This document shows positions 47,573-55,950 of a DNA stretch of 64,000 nt, piece after piece. The notes below the pieces were generated by a model. It saw nothing but the letters and a program-made list of their open reading frames with translations, was not told the origin of the DNA and made no database searches. A program made the translations under genes and the position numbers. The stretch is from Roseovarius indicus (GTDB lineage Bacteria; Pseudomonadota; Alphaproteobacteria; Rhodobacterales; Rhodobacteraceae), in contig NZ_CP031598.1 in the NCBI RefSeq assembly GCF_008728195.1, positions 4,774,001 to 4,838,000 on the forward strand, given 5' to 3'. How positions within the stretch are numbered: position 1 is the first letter of the stretch; every line of letters starts with the position of its first letter.

Positions 47573-48400
47573 TCAATCCCGCAGCAGCTCGTTGATCCCG
47601 GTTTTCGAGCGCGTCTGCTCGTCCACCCGTTTCACGATCACGGCGCAGTAGAGGTTGAGGTTGTTCTTCGTCGGCATCGAGCCCGACACCACCACGGAAT
47701 AGGGCGGCACCTCGCCCATGAAGACCTCGCCGGTCTCCCGGTCGACGATCTTCGTGGACTTGCCGATATAGACCCCCATGCCGAGCACCGAACCCTCGCG
47801 CACGATACAGCCTTCCACGACCTCCGACCGCGCCCCGATAAAGCAGTTATCCTCGATGATCGTCGGGCCCGCCTGCATCGGCTCAAGCACGCCGCCGATG
47901 CCCACACCGCCCGACAGGTGAACCCCCTTGCCGATCTGCGCGCAGGAGCCGACCGTAGCCCAGGTATCCACCATCGTCCCCTCGTCGACATAGGCGCCGA
48001 GGTTCACGAAGGACGGCATCAGCACCACGCCGGGCGCGATATAGGCCGACTTGCGGACGACACAGTTCGGCACGGCCCGGAACCCGGCCGCCTTCCACTG
48101 GTTGTCACCCCAGCCCTTGAACTTGCTGTCGACCTTGTCCCACCAGCCGCCGCCTTGCGGGCCGTTGTCGTGCTGTTCCATGTCCTTGATGCGGAAGCCC
48201 AGCAGAACCGCCTTCTTGGCCCACTGGTTGACATGCCATTCCCCGTCGTCCTGGCGCTCGGCCACGCGCAACTGGCCGCTGTCCAGCGCCTCGAGCGTGT
48301 CCTCGATGGCCTCGCGCGTTTCACCGCCGGTCGAGGGGGTGATACTGTCCCGCGCATCCCACGCGGCTTCGATGGCTTGTTCAAGTTGGGCATTCGACAT
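47573..48400 (-). CDS. dapD: 2,3,4,5-tetrahydropyridine-2,6-dicarboxylate N-succinyltransferase
   Basis: A 275-aa protein, matching the E. coli length. After a helical N-domain, residues about 105-240 form a left-handed beta-helix of hexapeptide repeats ([35 protein letters not shown]), ending [19 protein letters not shown]. It succinylates tetrahydrodipicolinate using succinyl-CoA, so the organism uses the succinylase diaminopimelate route, with dapE at 40513-41664. Confidence 0.97.
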   Translation of the reverse strand: MSNAQLEQAIEAAWDARDSITPSTGGETREAIEDTLEALDSGQLRVAERQDDGEWHVNQWAKKAVLLGFRIKDMEQHDNGPQGGGWWDKVDSKFKGWGDNQWKAAGFRAVPNCVVRKSAYIAPGVVLMPSFVNLGAYVDEGTMVDTWATVGSCAQIGKGVHLSGGVGIGGVLEPMQAGPTIIEDNCFIGARSEVVEGCIVREGSVLGMGVYIGKSTKIVDRETGEVFMGEVPPYSVVVSGSMPTKNNLNLYCAVIVKRVDEQTRSKTGINELLRD

Positions 48401-48513
48401 CGGGCGTCTCCGTGACAGGTCTCGTTCTTGCTGCCATGCCCTATACGGCCCGGCGGGGCAGATCGCAATGCGACGCCGCACCGGCCTTTCGCGGCACGCC
48501 CGGCCCGCGCTCC

Positions 48514-48551
48514 AAAAAAAACCGGCGGGCGCCGCTCAGGCTCCCGCCGGT
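48514..48551 (-). terminator. Rho-independent terminator of the 48576-49226 gene
   Basis: On the minus strand ACCGGCGGGAGCC pairs with GGCGCCCGCCGGT around a 5-nt loop, followed directly by eight Ts. The best intrinsic terminator in the window. Confidence 0.93.
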
Positions 48552-48575
48552 ATACATCACCGAATGCGGCGAAGG

Positions 48576-49226
48576 TTACCGCACGATGTGCACCACGCGC
48601 CGTTCCGCCGGGTCGACGACGACAGGCACGCCGTTCACATAGGCATAGCGATAGTCCGACTCCGGAACGGTGTTCAGCACCACGGCCTCGGGCAGCTGCA
48701 CCCCGGTCACGACTTCACCTTCGAGATAGACGGGCTCGACCGGGTTCTCGCGCACATAGACGATGGTCTCGTCGCTCGCGTCCGTCGCACCGCCCACGGC
48801 ACCGCCGATGGCGGCTCCGGCCGCGGCGCCCACCGGGCCGCCCGCGATCGCGCCGACGATACCGCCGGCCACACCGCCCGAGGCGATACCGTCGGCGTTG
48901 CCGTCGTCATAGGTCACGGTATTGACCTCGATCTGGTCTCGGTTCGGCGCGATCATCAACTGCTCGCCTTCGAGCGATGCCGACAGGTAATCCCCATAAG
49001 CCCAGCCTTCGGTGCCTTCGAAGCTGACCTTGCACCACGCGGTCTCGGCCAGGCAACCGTGAACGTTCACGTTGGCGTTGACCGGGATGACCCCGACGAT
49101 GCTCTGCTGCGGCCCGGGACCTGCGCGCAGGTTCAGGTCGGTCGCCGCCGTCGCGCTGGTATCGGCAAGCGCGGCGCCCGCGCCCATGGTTCCGATCAGG
49201 GTCATGCTCAACAGTTGGGTCTTCAT
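48576..49226 (-). CDS. SH3-domain secreted protein with glycine-zipper and DUF1236-like tail
   Basis: A 216-aa protein with a signal peptide (MKTQLLSMTLIGTMGAGAALA). Residues about 25-90 are a bacterial SH3 domain (ATAATDLNLRAGPGPQQSIV, WCKVSFEGTEGWAYGDYLSA). A glycine/alanine zipper (GGVAGGIVGAIAGGPVGAAA) follows at about 117-145, then a beta-rich DUF1236-like end (DYRYAYVNGVPVVVDPAERRVV). Likely envelope located; the zipper may insert in a membrane. Monocistronic with a strong terminator. Confidence 0.87.
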   Translation of the reverse strand: MKTQLLSMTLIGTMGAGAALADTSATAATDLNLRAGPGPQQSIVGVIPVNANVNVHGCLAETAWCKVSFEGTEGWAYGDYLSASLEGEQLMIAPNRDQIEVNTVTYDDGNADGIASGGVAGGIVGAIAGGPVGAAAGAAIGGAVGGATDASDETIVYVRENPVEPVYLEGEVVTGVQLPEAVVLNTVPESDYRYAYVNGVPVVVDPAERRVVHIVR

Positions 49227-49352
49227 GGCTAGATTCCTCTTTGCTGCTACGTCGCGCCGGGAAAAGCCTTGGCCCGCCGGCGCGCTGAGGACACAACGCA
49301 ACCCTCCACCCCACGTTCCCGCCGGGCCGTCTTAACCCACGGGTAATGGGCG

Positions 49353-50279
49353 TTATTTTGCCGAAAGCGGGTCCGGCGCGATGTTCCCGCCGCAGACCAG
49401 AACCGCCACGCGCTCGCCCGGCTCCGGCACGTAGGCCCCCGACATGAGCGCCGCCAGCGCCGTTGCCCCGGCGGGCTCCACCAGCTGTCGCATCTCCTGC
49501 CACAACGCCACCTGCGCCTGCGTGATCGCCTCGTCACCCACCAGCACGCTTTCGATCCCCTGCGCCTCGGCCAGCCCGTAACAGATGTCCCCGATCCGCC
49601 GTGCCCCCAGCGCATTCGCCGCCACGCCCGACACCTCGACATCGACCGGCCCGCCGGCCTGCAGCGCGGCATGCAAGGCACAGGATGTCTCCGGCTCGAC
49701 GGCCACGACCTTCCTGCGCCCCTGAAGCCAGGCCACCGCCCCGCCGATCAGCCCGCCGCCGCCCACGGCAATCAGCACCGTGTCCGCCTCGAGCCCCTGG
49801 TCTTCCCACTCGGCCATGCAGGTGCCCTGCCCGGCCACCGTGGCAGGCGCGTCATAGGCATGGATCTGCATCGCCCCGGTCTCCGCCTCGTACTCCCGCG
49901 CCGCCTCCAGCGCATTGGCATAGGCGCCCGGCACCACCTTCAAATCGGCGCCCAACCGCTCGATCAGACCGATCTTTGCGGGCCCCGCCATTTCCGGCAC
50001 GTAAATCCGCGCCCGGTGCCCCAGCCTCGCCCCGGCATAGGCCACCGCCGCGCCGTGATTGCCGCCCGACGCCGCCACCAGCCCGGCCTCGGGCACCTCC
50101 ATCGACAGAAGCGTGTTGAATGCACCCCGCGCCTTGAAGCTGCCGGTATGCTGCATCTGCTCCAGCTTGAGCGCCACGGGAAAGCCCAGCCCGAACCCGT
50201 CAGCCTCCACCACAGGTGTCCGCCGCACATGCGGCTTGACCCGCGCCCATGCCGTCTCGATCTCGGCTTTCCAGTCCAT
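49353..50279 (-). CDS. PLP-dependent threonine/serine dehydratase-like protein
   Basis: A 308-aa fold-type II enzyme. PLP lysine K49 in HTGSFKARGAF, ASGGNHGAAVAYAG, and the phosphate loop VGGGGLIGG. It probably deaminates threonine or serine to the 2-oxo acid, or is a serine racemase/hydroxyaspartate dehydratase relative. There is no C-terminal ACT regulatory domain, so it is not the biosynthetic IlvA. The stop is 127 bp from the SH3 gene; it is divergent from LOG with an 80-bp gap. Confidence 0.9.
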   Translation of the reverse strand: MDWKAEIETAWARVKPHVRRTPVVEADGFGLGFPVALKLEQMQHTGSFKARGAFNTLLSMEVPEAGLVAASGGNHGAAVAYAGARLGHRARIYVPEMAGPAKIGLIERLGADLKVVPGAYANALEAAREYEAETGAMQIHAYDAPATVAGQGTCMAEWEDQGLEADTVLIAVGGGGLIGGAVAWLQGRRKVVAVEPETSCALHAALQAGGPVDVEVSGVAANALGARRIGDICYGLAEAQGIESVLVGDEAITQAQVALWQEMRQLVEPAGATALAALMSGAYVPEPGERVAVLVCGGNIAPDPLSAK

Positions 50280-50359
50280 CGCCCGTCCCTCCCGCTGGTC
50301 AAATCCGGGCGAACCCTATACGGCTATAAGGCCAGACCCAAGCAGGGAAGACACGCTTC

Positions 50360-51187
50360 ATGCAAGACGAACGCCACAGCCAGTTTCGTGACGCCAGCGC
50401 CGACCGCAACACCGCCGAACAGGTGCCCGACACGCCCCAGACCCGGGCCCCCGCCTATCGCCTGGCCTTCGCCGATGACGATTTCCTCTGCCGGGACGAG
50501 TTGCGCCCCGTCAGGCTTCAGCTCGAGCTGCTGAAACCCGAGATGATCCTGAACGAACGCGGCATCGAGAGCACCGTCGTCCTCTTCGGCGGCGCCCGCA
50601 TTCCCGAGCCGTCGAAGAAAGACACCGCCCGCACCGAAACGCTGGCCGGCCTGTCGCGCTTCTACGACGAGGCCCGCGAATTCGCGCGGCTGGTGACGAT
50701 GAAATCCATGGGCACCTACGGCAAGGAGTTCGTGGTCGCCACCGGTGGCGGCCCCGGCGTCATGGAGGCCGGCAACCGCGGCGCCGCCGACGCAGGCGGC
50801 TCCTCCATCGGGCTCAACATCGTCCTGCCGCACGAACAGGCACCGAACGAGTATGTCACGCCCGGCCTCTGCTTCAATTTCCACTATTTCGCCATCCGCA
50901 AGATGCACTTCCTCATGCGCGCTCGTGCCATCTGCTGCTTCCCCGGCGGGTTCGGCACGCTCGACGAGATGTTCGAGGCGCTGACGCTTATTCAGACCGA
51001 CCGGATGAAACGGGTGCCCTTCCTGCTGTTCGGCGAGGAGTTCTGGCGCTCCATCATCAATTGGGAGGCGCTTTCCGAGGCCGGCACGATCTCTGCCGAA
51101 GACCTGGAGCTTTTCCGCTTCGTCGAGACGGCGGAACAGGCCATGGAGATCATCGAAAGCTGGGGCGAGGTCATTCCCGAACCCTGA
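50360..51187 (+). CDS. LOG-family (TIGR00730) Rossmann-fold protein
   Basis: A 275-aa protein with the LOG motif PGGFGTLDEMFE (about residues 197-208) and the upstream VVATGGGPGVMEAGNRGA. LOG enzymes release cytokinin-type bases by hydrolysing nucleoside monophosphates; in bacteria they act as general nucleotide 5'-monophosphate phosphoribohydrolases. About 60 extra N-terminal residues set it apart from short LOG proteins. The adenine produced could enter the nearby apt reaction. A strong hairpin follows. Confidence 0.92.
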   Translation: MQDERHSQFRDASADRNTAEQVPDTPQTRAPAYRLAFADDDFLCRDELRPVRLQLELLKPEMILNERGIESTVVLFGGARIPEPSKKDTARTETLAGLSRFYDEAREFARLVTMKSMGTYGKEFVVATGGGPGVMEAGNRGAADAGGSSIGLNIVLPHEQAPNEYVTPGLCFNFHYFAIRKMHFLMRARAICCFPGGFGTLDEMFEALTLIQTDRMKRVPFLLFGEEFWRSIINWEALSEAGTISAEDLELFRFVETAEQAMEIIESWGEVIPEP

Positions 51188-51204
51188 CGGCCCGGAATAA
51201 GTAT

Positions 51205-51237
51205 GCGCCCCGTTTCAGGAGGGGGGAAACGGGGCGC
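51205..51237 (+). terminator. Perfect 12-bp stem after LOG gene
   Basis: GCGCCCCGTTTC and GAAACGGGGCGC pair perfectly around a 9-nt G-rich loop, 17 nt after the LOG stop. Confidence 0.8.
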
Positions 51238-51354
51238 TGGCTCGATCCATTGGAAAGGCCCGCAAGCAAGGCCGAACAAGGTCGGCTTCCCCTTGGCTAC
51301 CGGACCAAAGTTAATCGCTGGTTTACGCTGCTGGCAAAGCTCGCCCGAAAAAGC

Positions 51355-51894
51355 TCAGAGCCCCTCGAACGCGCACAGCGCGTGCACGTCCATCCCCAGC
51401 TTCTCAAGCCGTGCCCGACCGCCCAGCTCGGGCAGGTCGATGATGAACGCACAGCTCAATATCTCGCCCCCCAGCCGCTCGATCAGCCGGATCCCCGCCT
51501 CGGCGGTGCCGCCCGTGGCCAACAGGTCATCCACCAGCAATACCTTTTCCCCCGCCGAGATCGCGTCGTCATGCACCTCGACGACCGCTTCGCCGTATTC
51601 CAGCTGGTAATCCTCGGAAATCACTTTCCCCGGAAGCTTGCCCTTCTTCCGGATCGGCACGAACCCCACCGACAGCTGATGCGCCACCGCGCCGCCGAGG
51701 ATGAACCCCCGCGCCTCGAGCCCCACCACCTTGTCGATCCGCATCCCCGCATAGGGGTGCAGCATCTGGTCGACCGCCATGCGAAACCCGCGCGGATCGG
51801 CAAAGAGCGTCGTCACGTCGCGGAACATGATCCCCTCGTGCGGGAAATCCGCGATCGTTCGGATATAGTCCTTTACCGTGGTGGATTTTGGCAT
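51355..51894 (-). CDS. apt: Adenine phosphoribosyltransferase
   Basis: A 179-aa type I PRTase. PRPP-binding motif [17 protein letters not shown] (about residues 122-138), with the N-terminal [21 protein letters not shown] typical of Apt. It converts adenine plus PRPP to AMP. Adenine is supplied by MtnP (54923-55798) and possibly LOG. Its upstream region holds a 40-aa ORF on the same strand. Confidence 0.97.
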   Translation of the reverse strand: MPKSTTVKDYIRTIADFPHEGIMFRDVTTLFADPRGFRMAVDQMLHPYAGMRIDKVVGLEARGFILGGAVAHQLSVGFVPIRKKGKLPGKVISEDYQLEYGEAVVEVHDDAISAGEKVLLVDDLLATGGTAEAGIRLIERLGGEILSCAFIIDLPELGGRARLEKLGMDVHALCAFEGL

Positions 51895-51993
51895 GTCCGG
51901 TCTCCGGGCTGAGTTTGGTCCCGAGGTCCGGTGTCGCCGATCCCGGCCCCGTTCGCAAGGGCCGGGTCGGATGCGCCTGCCGGGCGCGCGGTG

Positions 51994-52116
51994 TCAGTAC
52001 GCGTTCCGCGTTCTCACGATCAGCGTGTAAAGCGCATTGGGTACCCAACGCAGGTGCGGGCGCTTCCAATCCATCCGCTCGCGCACGAGATAGTACTTTG
52101 CTGTATCCAGTGTCAT
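51994..52116 (-). CDS. 40-aa microprotein with good ribosome-binding site
   Basis: Hand-translated: MTLDTAKYYLVRERMDWKRP followed by HLRWVPNALYTLIVRTRNAY, 40 residues, basic and aromatic. AAAGGAA sits 8 nt before the ATG. It ends 100 bp before apt on the same strand and diverges from the RHH gene at 52222 across a 16-bp palindrome. I recognise no family. It could be a real microprotein or a leader; the strong RBS and position are the only evidence. Confidence 0.5.
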   Translation of the reverse strand: MTLDTAKYYLVRERMDWKRPHLRWVPNALYTLIVRTRNAY

Positions 52117-52170
52117 TTTTTCAGTTCCTTTCTCATCGTTTGGCCGTTATGTTGGCCACGACTGCATATG

Positions 52171-52186
52171 CAATGTATATACATTG
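52171..52186. promoter_or_regulatory. 16-bp perfect palindrome between divergent small genes
   Basis: CAATGTATATACATTG is perfectly self-complementary and lies between the starts of the 40-aa ORF (52116) and the RHH gene (52222). It is a good candidate operator for the RHH protein. Confidence 0.7.
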
Positions 52187-52221
52187 TATTGGCAGAAAGT
52201 CAAGACGGCAGGGGCGAGAGC

Positions 52222-52401
52222 GTGACCAAGAAAGACGACAAGAAGGAAAAGAAGAAATCTGGCAAAAAAGACAGCCAGCTGATCCTTCGCCTCGACAAGG
52301 AAGAGCGGGATGAATTCATCAAGCTCTGCAAGGAAATGGACACGAGCGCCGCGCGCGAAATCCGCGCGTTCATCCGTGGCTTCGTCGAAAAGAACGGCTG
52401 A
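52222..52401 (+). CDS. Small ribbon-helix-helix-like DNA-binding protein
   Basis: A 59-aa protein from GTG 52222, preceded by GGGGCGAGA. The N-terminal 18 residues are nearly all Lys, Asp, Glu and Ser (VTKKDDKKEKKKSGKKDS). The rest, QLILRLDKEERDEFIKLCKE then MDTSAAREIRAFIRGFVEKN, has the beta-strand/helix/helix pattern of Arc/ParG-type RHH proteins. The frame continues upstream through the palindrome, but the GTG has the best RBS. Probably an autorepressor acting at 52171-52186. Confidence 0.75.
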   Translation: MTKKDDKKEKKKSGKKDSQLILRLDKEERDEFIKLCKEMDTSAAREIRAFIRGFVEKNG

Positions 52402-52410
52402 CCGGAGCCG

Positions 52411-52890
52411 CTACCAAAGCGGCGGCTTTGCGATCATCAACCAGAACACGCCCACTAGGGCCACGAAGGCCGGCCACCCCAGCACGAACCAGATGCGATA
52501 GGCTCGCCGCGCCGCCTCTGGCAGCCCGTCTCCGTTCTGCAGCGCCACCCCGGCCATGTCGCGTATCCTGATCTGCAACTGAACCACCGGCACCCACGCA
52601 GCCAGCGCCAGCAGGTAGAGCCCATAGGTCACCAGAAGCCAGGGCTCAGCCACTCCATACCCGGCCAGGTGCACCAGCCAAAGCCCGGTAAGCGGCTGCA
52701 CGATCCCGGCGGGCAGGGTAAACAGCCAGTCCGCCACCACCACGCCCGACGCCACCGAGTAGATCGTCTCGATCCGCCCGGTCCGCATCGCCCAGACCAT
52801 CTGGAACGCCGTGCCGATCCCTGTTCCGAACAGCACGGTGGAACTCAGGATGTGCAGCCATTTCGCCAAAAGGTACGGATCGACGCTCAC
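52411..52890 (-). CDS. DUF2269-family membrane protein
   Basis: A 159-aa protein with four predicted transmembrane helices (around 10-30, 48-75, 82-103 and 135-155). LLAKWLHILSSTVLFGTGIGTAF is the conserved N-terminal part of DUF2269. Function unknown. The start overlaps the stop of the SDR-DoxX gene (ATGA), so the two membrane proteins are translationally coupled and may interact. Confidence 0.88.
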   Translation of the reverse strand: MSVDPYLLAKWLHILSSTVLFGTGIGTAFQMVWAMRTGRIETIYSVASGVVVADWLFTLPAGIVQPLTGLWLVHLAGYGVAEPWLLVTYGLYLLALAAWVPVVQLQIRIRDMAGVALQNGDGLPEAARRAYRIWFVLGWPAFVALVGVFWLMIAKPPLW

Positions 52891-54182
52891 CGCTCATCCT
52901 CGAGAATGTAAAGCAGCGCGATCAGCGCCAGGACAGGCAGGTTTTTCAAGAGCCCGCCCAGTGGCAATAACCACAAGACGGGCGCCAGCACGCTGAACGC
53001 CACCGTGTAGCCCAGCACCATCGCCGCCTGCACGACCGCCATCGACCTCGGCCGCCAGCCGCGCAACAAGGCGCCGGCGATCAGCAGGTCCGCGACGCCG
53101 CCCAGCCGGGCAAATGCAATCGCCAGCCAATCCGGCACGCCGGACCCGGCGATCAGCGGCAGGAACTCCGCCGTGGGAAGAAACAGCCCGATCAGGCCGG
53201 ACACACTCCACAGAACGGCCAGAACGAGGCGCAGCACCGGCCGCATCAGGTACAACCGTGCATGCCAGAGATCCTGCGTGCCCGCCGGGCGCGCGTTGAT
53301 GAAGTCGGAAAACCCTCTTGGCCGCTCCGGCAGGGCGCGCACGGCCTCCGACGGCTCCGCCAGCACCCCCGCCTCAAGCTGCGTCACCGCCGTCACCGAA
53401 ATCGGCCCCAGCCGCATCGCGTCGCCGACCCGCCCCATCGCCCGGCAAAGCCATACCGGCAGGCGCAGCACCGGCACCGGCCCAAGCCCGAGCCACCGGC
53501 GCAACCCCGTCAGCATCTCGGTTTGCGTCACCACCTCCGGCCCGCCAATCTCCTGCACGCCCTCCGCCGGATGGGTCAGGAAATGCGCGACGGTTTTCGT
53601 CAGGTCCGCCGCATGTACCGGGTTGAACGGTTGTTCCCCCGCCCCCACCACCGGCATCACGAAAGGCAGCGCCGCCAAGGCCCGCGCCAGAGAAGAGCCG
53701 CCATACGACGTCTCGCCCAACACCAACCCCGCCCTCAGCGGCATGATCCCGTGCGCCAGCGCCACCGCTTCGCCCTCGCGCCGATGGCGGGCGAACCCCG
53801 TCTCGCTGTCATCAATTCCCACGGCGGAAATCAGAACGCCCCGCCCAGTTTCACGCTGCCCAGTCTTCCCCAGGGCCTCATAAACGGCTGCCGGTGCCTG
53901 CACATGCACCGCCCCCGACACCCGCTCGGATGCGGTCAGAACACCGGCCGCATTCACCACGTGGCTCACGCCCTCAAGCCGCCCTTGCCAGAACGCCACC
54001 GTCGCCGCCTCCGGCGACGCCAGATCGGCCTCGAGCGTCTCGAACCCCATCCGGTCCAGCCGCGCGCAGCGCCGCGCCGACGCCACCACCTCCAAGCCCA
54101 CCGCCCGCAGCCCGAACGCCAGGTGCCGCCCGATAAACCCATCGGCCCCGAGGATCAGTACCTTGCCCTGTGCCTCGGTCAT
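52887..54182 (-). CDS. NAD-dependent epimerase-like (SDR) protein fused to a DoxX-like membrane domain
   Basis: A 431-aa fusion. Residues 1 to about 290 form an atypical extended SDR: LILGADGFIGRHLAFGLRAVG at the N-terminus and AVGIDDSE in place of a classical active site. Residues about 300-431 are a four-helix DoxX-like membrane module (RLVLAVLWSVSGLIGLFLPT, GVADLLIAGALLRGW). Related fusions are annotated NAD(P)H-binding/DoxX oxidoreductases of unknown substrate, anchored at the inner membrane. It is coupled to lysE upstream and DUF2269 downstream by 4-nt overlaps. Confidence 0.87.
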   Translation of the reverse strand: MTEAQGKVLILGADGFIGRHLAFGLRAVGLEVVASARRCARLDRMGFETLEADLASPEAATVAFWQGRLEGVSHVVNAAGVLTASERVSGAVHVQAPAAVYEALGKTGQRETGRGVLISAVGIDDSETGFARHRREGEAVALAHGIMPLRAGLVLGETSYGGSSLARALAALPFVMPVVGAGEQPFNPVHAADLTKTVAHFLTHPAEGVQEIGGPEVVTQTEMLTGLRRWLGLGPVPVLRLPVWLCRAMGRVGDAMRLGPISVTAVTQLEAGVLAEPSEAVRALPERPRGFSDFINARPAGTQDLWHARLYLMRPVLRLVLAVLWSVSGLIGLFLPTAEFLPLIAGSGVPDWLAIAFARLGGVADLLIAGALLRGWRPRSMAVVQAAMVLGYTVAFSVLAPVLWLLPLGGLLKNLPVLALIALLYILEDER

Positions 54183-54805
54183 GTGCTCCGTCGCAGGGTG
54201 GCGGTCAGCAAACCCATCCCGATCAGCGCCACGCCACCCCCGCGCGTCAGCCACGTGATCACGCCGGGCCTGCCGATCGTCTGACGCAGCTTGTCCGCCA
54301 GCAACGCATAGGCCAGCGCATTGATCGCCGCGAGCCCGACGAAGGTGGCGATCAGGATGGCGAATTGCGGCGCCAGCGGCTCGCCGACGCTTACGAACTG
54401 CGGCACGAAGGCAATGAAGAAGGCAATCGACTTGGGGTTCAGCGCCGTCACCGCCGCCGCGTGCCAGAACACGCCCTTGCCGGCAACCTCACCCCCCCTG
54501 AGCGCCTCCAGCCCGCTTGCCGGCGCACTCCGCAACAGCTTGATGCCCAGCCAGATAAGGTACACCGCACCAACCCATTTCAGCACGGTGAACAGCGTCG
54601 CCGACGCCAGCACCAGCGCCCCCAGCCCCATCAGTGACGCGGTCATCGCCACGAAATCCCCCAACGCCACGCCGGTCGCGCTGGCCACGGCCACCCGCCG
54701 CCCCTGGCTCAGCGCATAGCTCAGCACCAGAAGAACGGTCGGCCCCGGGATCAGCAGAAGCGCGGTCGAGGCGGCGGCAAAGGCCAGCCAGAGATCGAAT
54801 GACAT
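54179..54805 (-). CDS. LysE-family amino-acid/metabolite exporter
   Basis: A 208-aa protein with six hydrophobic helices. The LysE/RhtB signature GPTVLLVLSYALSQGRRVAVASATGVALGDF covers residues about 22-52. It probably exports an amino acid or homoserine-lactone-like compound. First gene of the LysE / SDR-DoxX / DUF2269 operon. A GCCGGGC hairpin lies 22 bp upstream of the start. Confidence 0.92.
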   Translation of the reverse strand: MSFDLWLAFAAASTALLLIPGPTVLLVLSYALSQGRRVAVASATGVALGDFVAMTASLMGLGALVLASATLFTVLKWVGAVYLIWLGIKLLRSAPASGLEALRGGEVAGKGVFWHAAAVTALNPKSIAFFIAFVPQFVSVGEPLAPQFAILIATFVGLAAINALAYALLADKLRQTIGRPGVITWLTRGGGVALIGMGLLTATLRRST

Positions 54806-54826
54806 GGGCAGAACTCCTCACGTAGG

Positions 54827-54844
54827 CCGGGCTTCAGCCCGGCA
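54827..54844. repeat. Short GC hairpin upstream of lysE-family gene
   Basis: GCCGGGC-ttca-GCCCGGC preceded by GTAG. This is the general form of a common intergenic hairpin repeat; it may terminate the mtnP transcript entering from the right. Confidence 0.55.
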
Positions 54845-54922
54845 CTTGTCAGGTTATACCCAACCCCGAAGCTTCCTCGCCGTCAATGCGTAGAAAACTC
54901 GCGCCCGGAGCAACCAAGCCCC

Positions 54923-55798
54923 TTACGACAATACCCTGCCCGCGACCGCGTCCAGCTTCGCCACCAGCGCCGCATCCCTCGCCTCTGGCGCCGTCAGGAT
55001 CGCGAATTCCAAAGCCCGGTCGCACCCGTGCGGGCAGGCCTCCCGTTCCGTTCCCAACAAGGCGGGCAGCCCCTTCACCATCGCCCGGCCCTTGTCGGCA
55101 TTGCCCTGAAGCGTGGCGATGATCGCTGTGATGTCCACCTCGCCGTGATGCGGGTGCCAGCTGTCGTAATCGGTCACCATCGCGACCGAGGCGTAGCAAA
55201 GCTCGGCCTCCCGAGCGAGCTTGGCCTCCGGCATGTTGGTCATCCCGATCACGTCACAGCCCCAGATCTCGCGATACATCTTCGATTCCGCCAGCGTGGA
55301 AAACTGCGGCCCCTCCATCGCCAGGTAGGTGCCGCCCCGATGCACCGTGATCCCGGCGGACTTCGCCGCACTCTCACAGGCATCGCTCAGCCGCGGGCAG
55401 GTCGGATGCGCCAGGCTCACATGCCCGACACAGCCGGTGCCGAAGAAGCTCTTCTCTCGCGCAAAGGTCCGGTCGATGAACTGGTCGACGATCACGAAAT
55501 CCCCCGGCGCCATCTCCTCGCGAAACGATCCGCAGGCGGAAACCGAGATCACGTCGGTCACCCCCAGCCTTTTCAGCGCGTCGATATTGGCCCGGTACGG
55601 CACCGTGCTCGGCGAATGCACATGCCCCCGGCCATGCCGCGGCAGGAACGCCATCTTCACGCCACCGACCTCGCCGCAGAATATCTCGTCCGATGGCGCG
55701 CCCCAGGGGCTGTCCACCTTGACCCACTCGGCCCCGTCCAGCCCGTCGATCTGGTAAAGCCCCGAGCCGCCGATCACTCCGATCATCGTATCCGTCAT
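54923..55798 (-). CDS. mtnP: S-methyl-5'-thioadenosine phosphorylase
   Basis: A 291-aa PNP-fold enzyme starting MTDTMIGVIGGSGLYQIDG. It shows the phosphate-binding PRHGRGH, SACGSFREEMAPGDFV, YLAMEGPQFSTLAESKMY and the MTAP-type VTDYDSWH. It phosphorolyses methylthioadenosine to adenine and methylthioribose-1-phosphate; Apt nearby recycles adenine. No other mtn genes are adjacent. It is divergent from the SulP transporter gene, with 152 bp between starts. Confidence 0.95.
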   Translation of the reverse strand: MTDTMIGVIGGSGLYQIDGLDGAEWVKVDSPWGAPSDEIFCGEVGGVKMAFLPRHGRGHVHSPSTVPYRANIDALKRLGVTDVISVSACGSFREEMAPGDFVIVDQFIDRTFAREKSFFGTGCVGHVSLAHPTCPRLSDACESAAKSAGITVHRGGTYLAMEGPQFSTLAESKMYREIWGCDVIGMTNMPEAKLAREAELCYASVAMVTDYDSWHPHHGEVDITAIIATLQGNADKGRAMVKGLPALLGTEREACPHGCDRALEFAILTAPEARDAALVAKLDAVAGRVLS

Positions 55799-55950
55799 GC
55801 GTGTCTCCCTGCCTGTGTTTCCCGCACTCTGCCCCGCGACAGCGCGAATGGAAAGCCGCCGGGTGTACCTTTGCGGCCACCACATGGCACCTTTCACCTG
55901 GCGGGGGTGGCGAAAAATGCTGCAGTGCAGTATCAGCCCCGGCAACGCGA

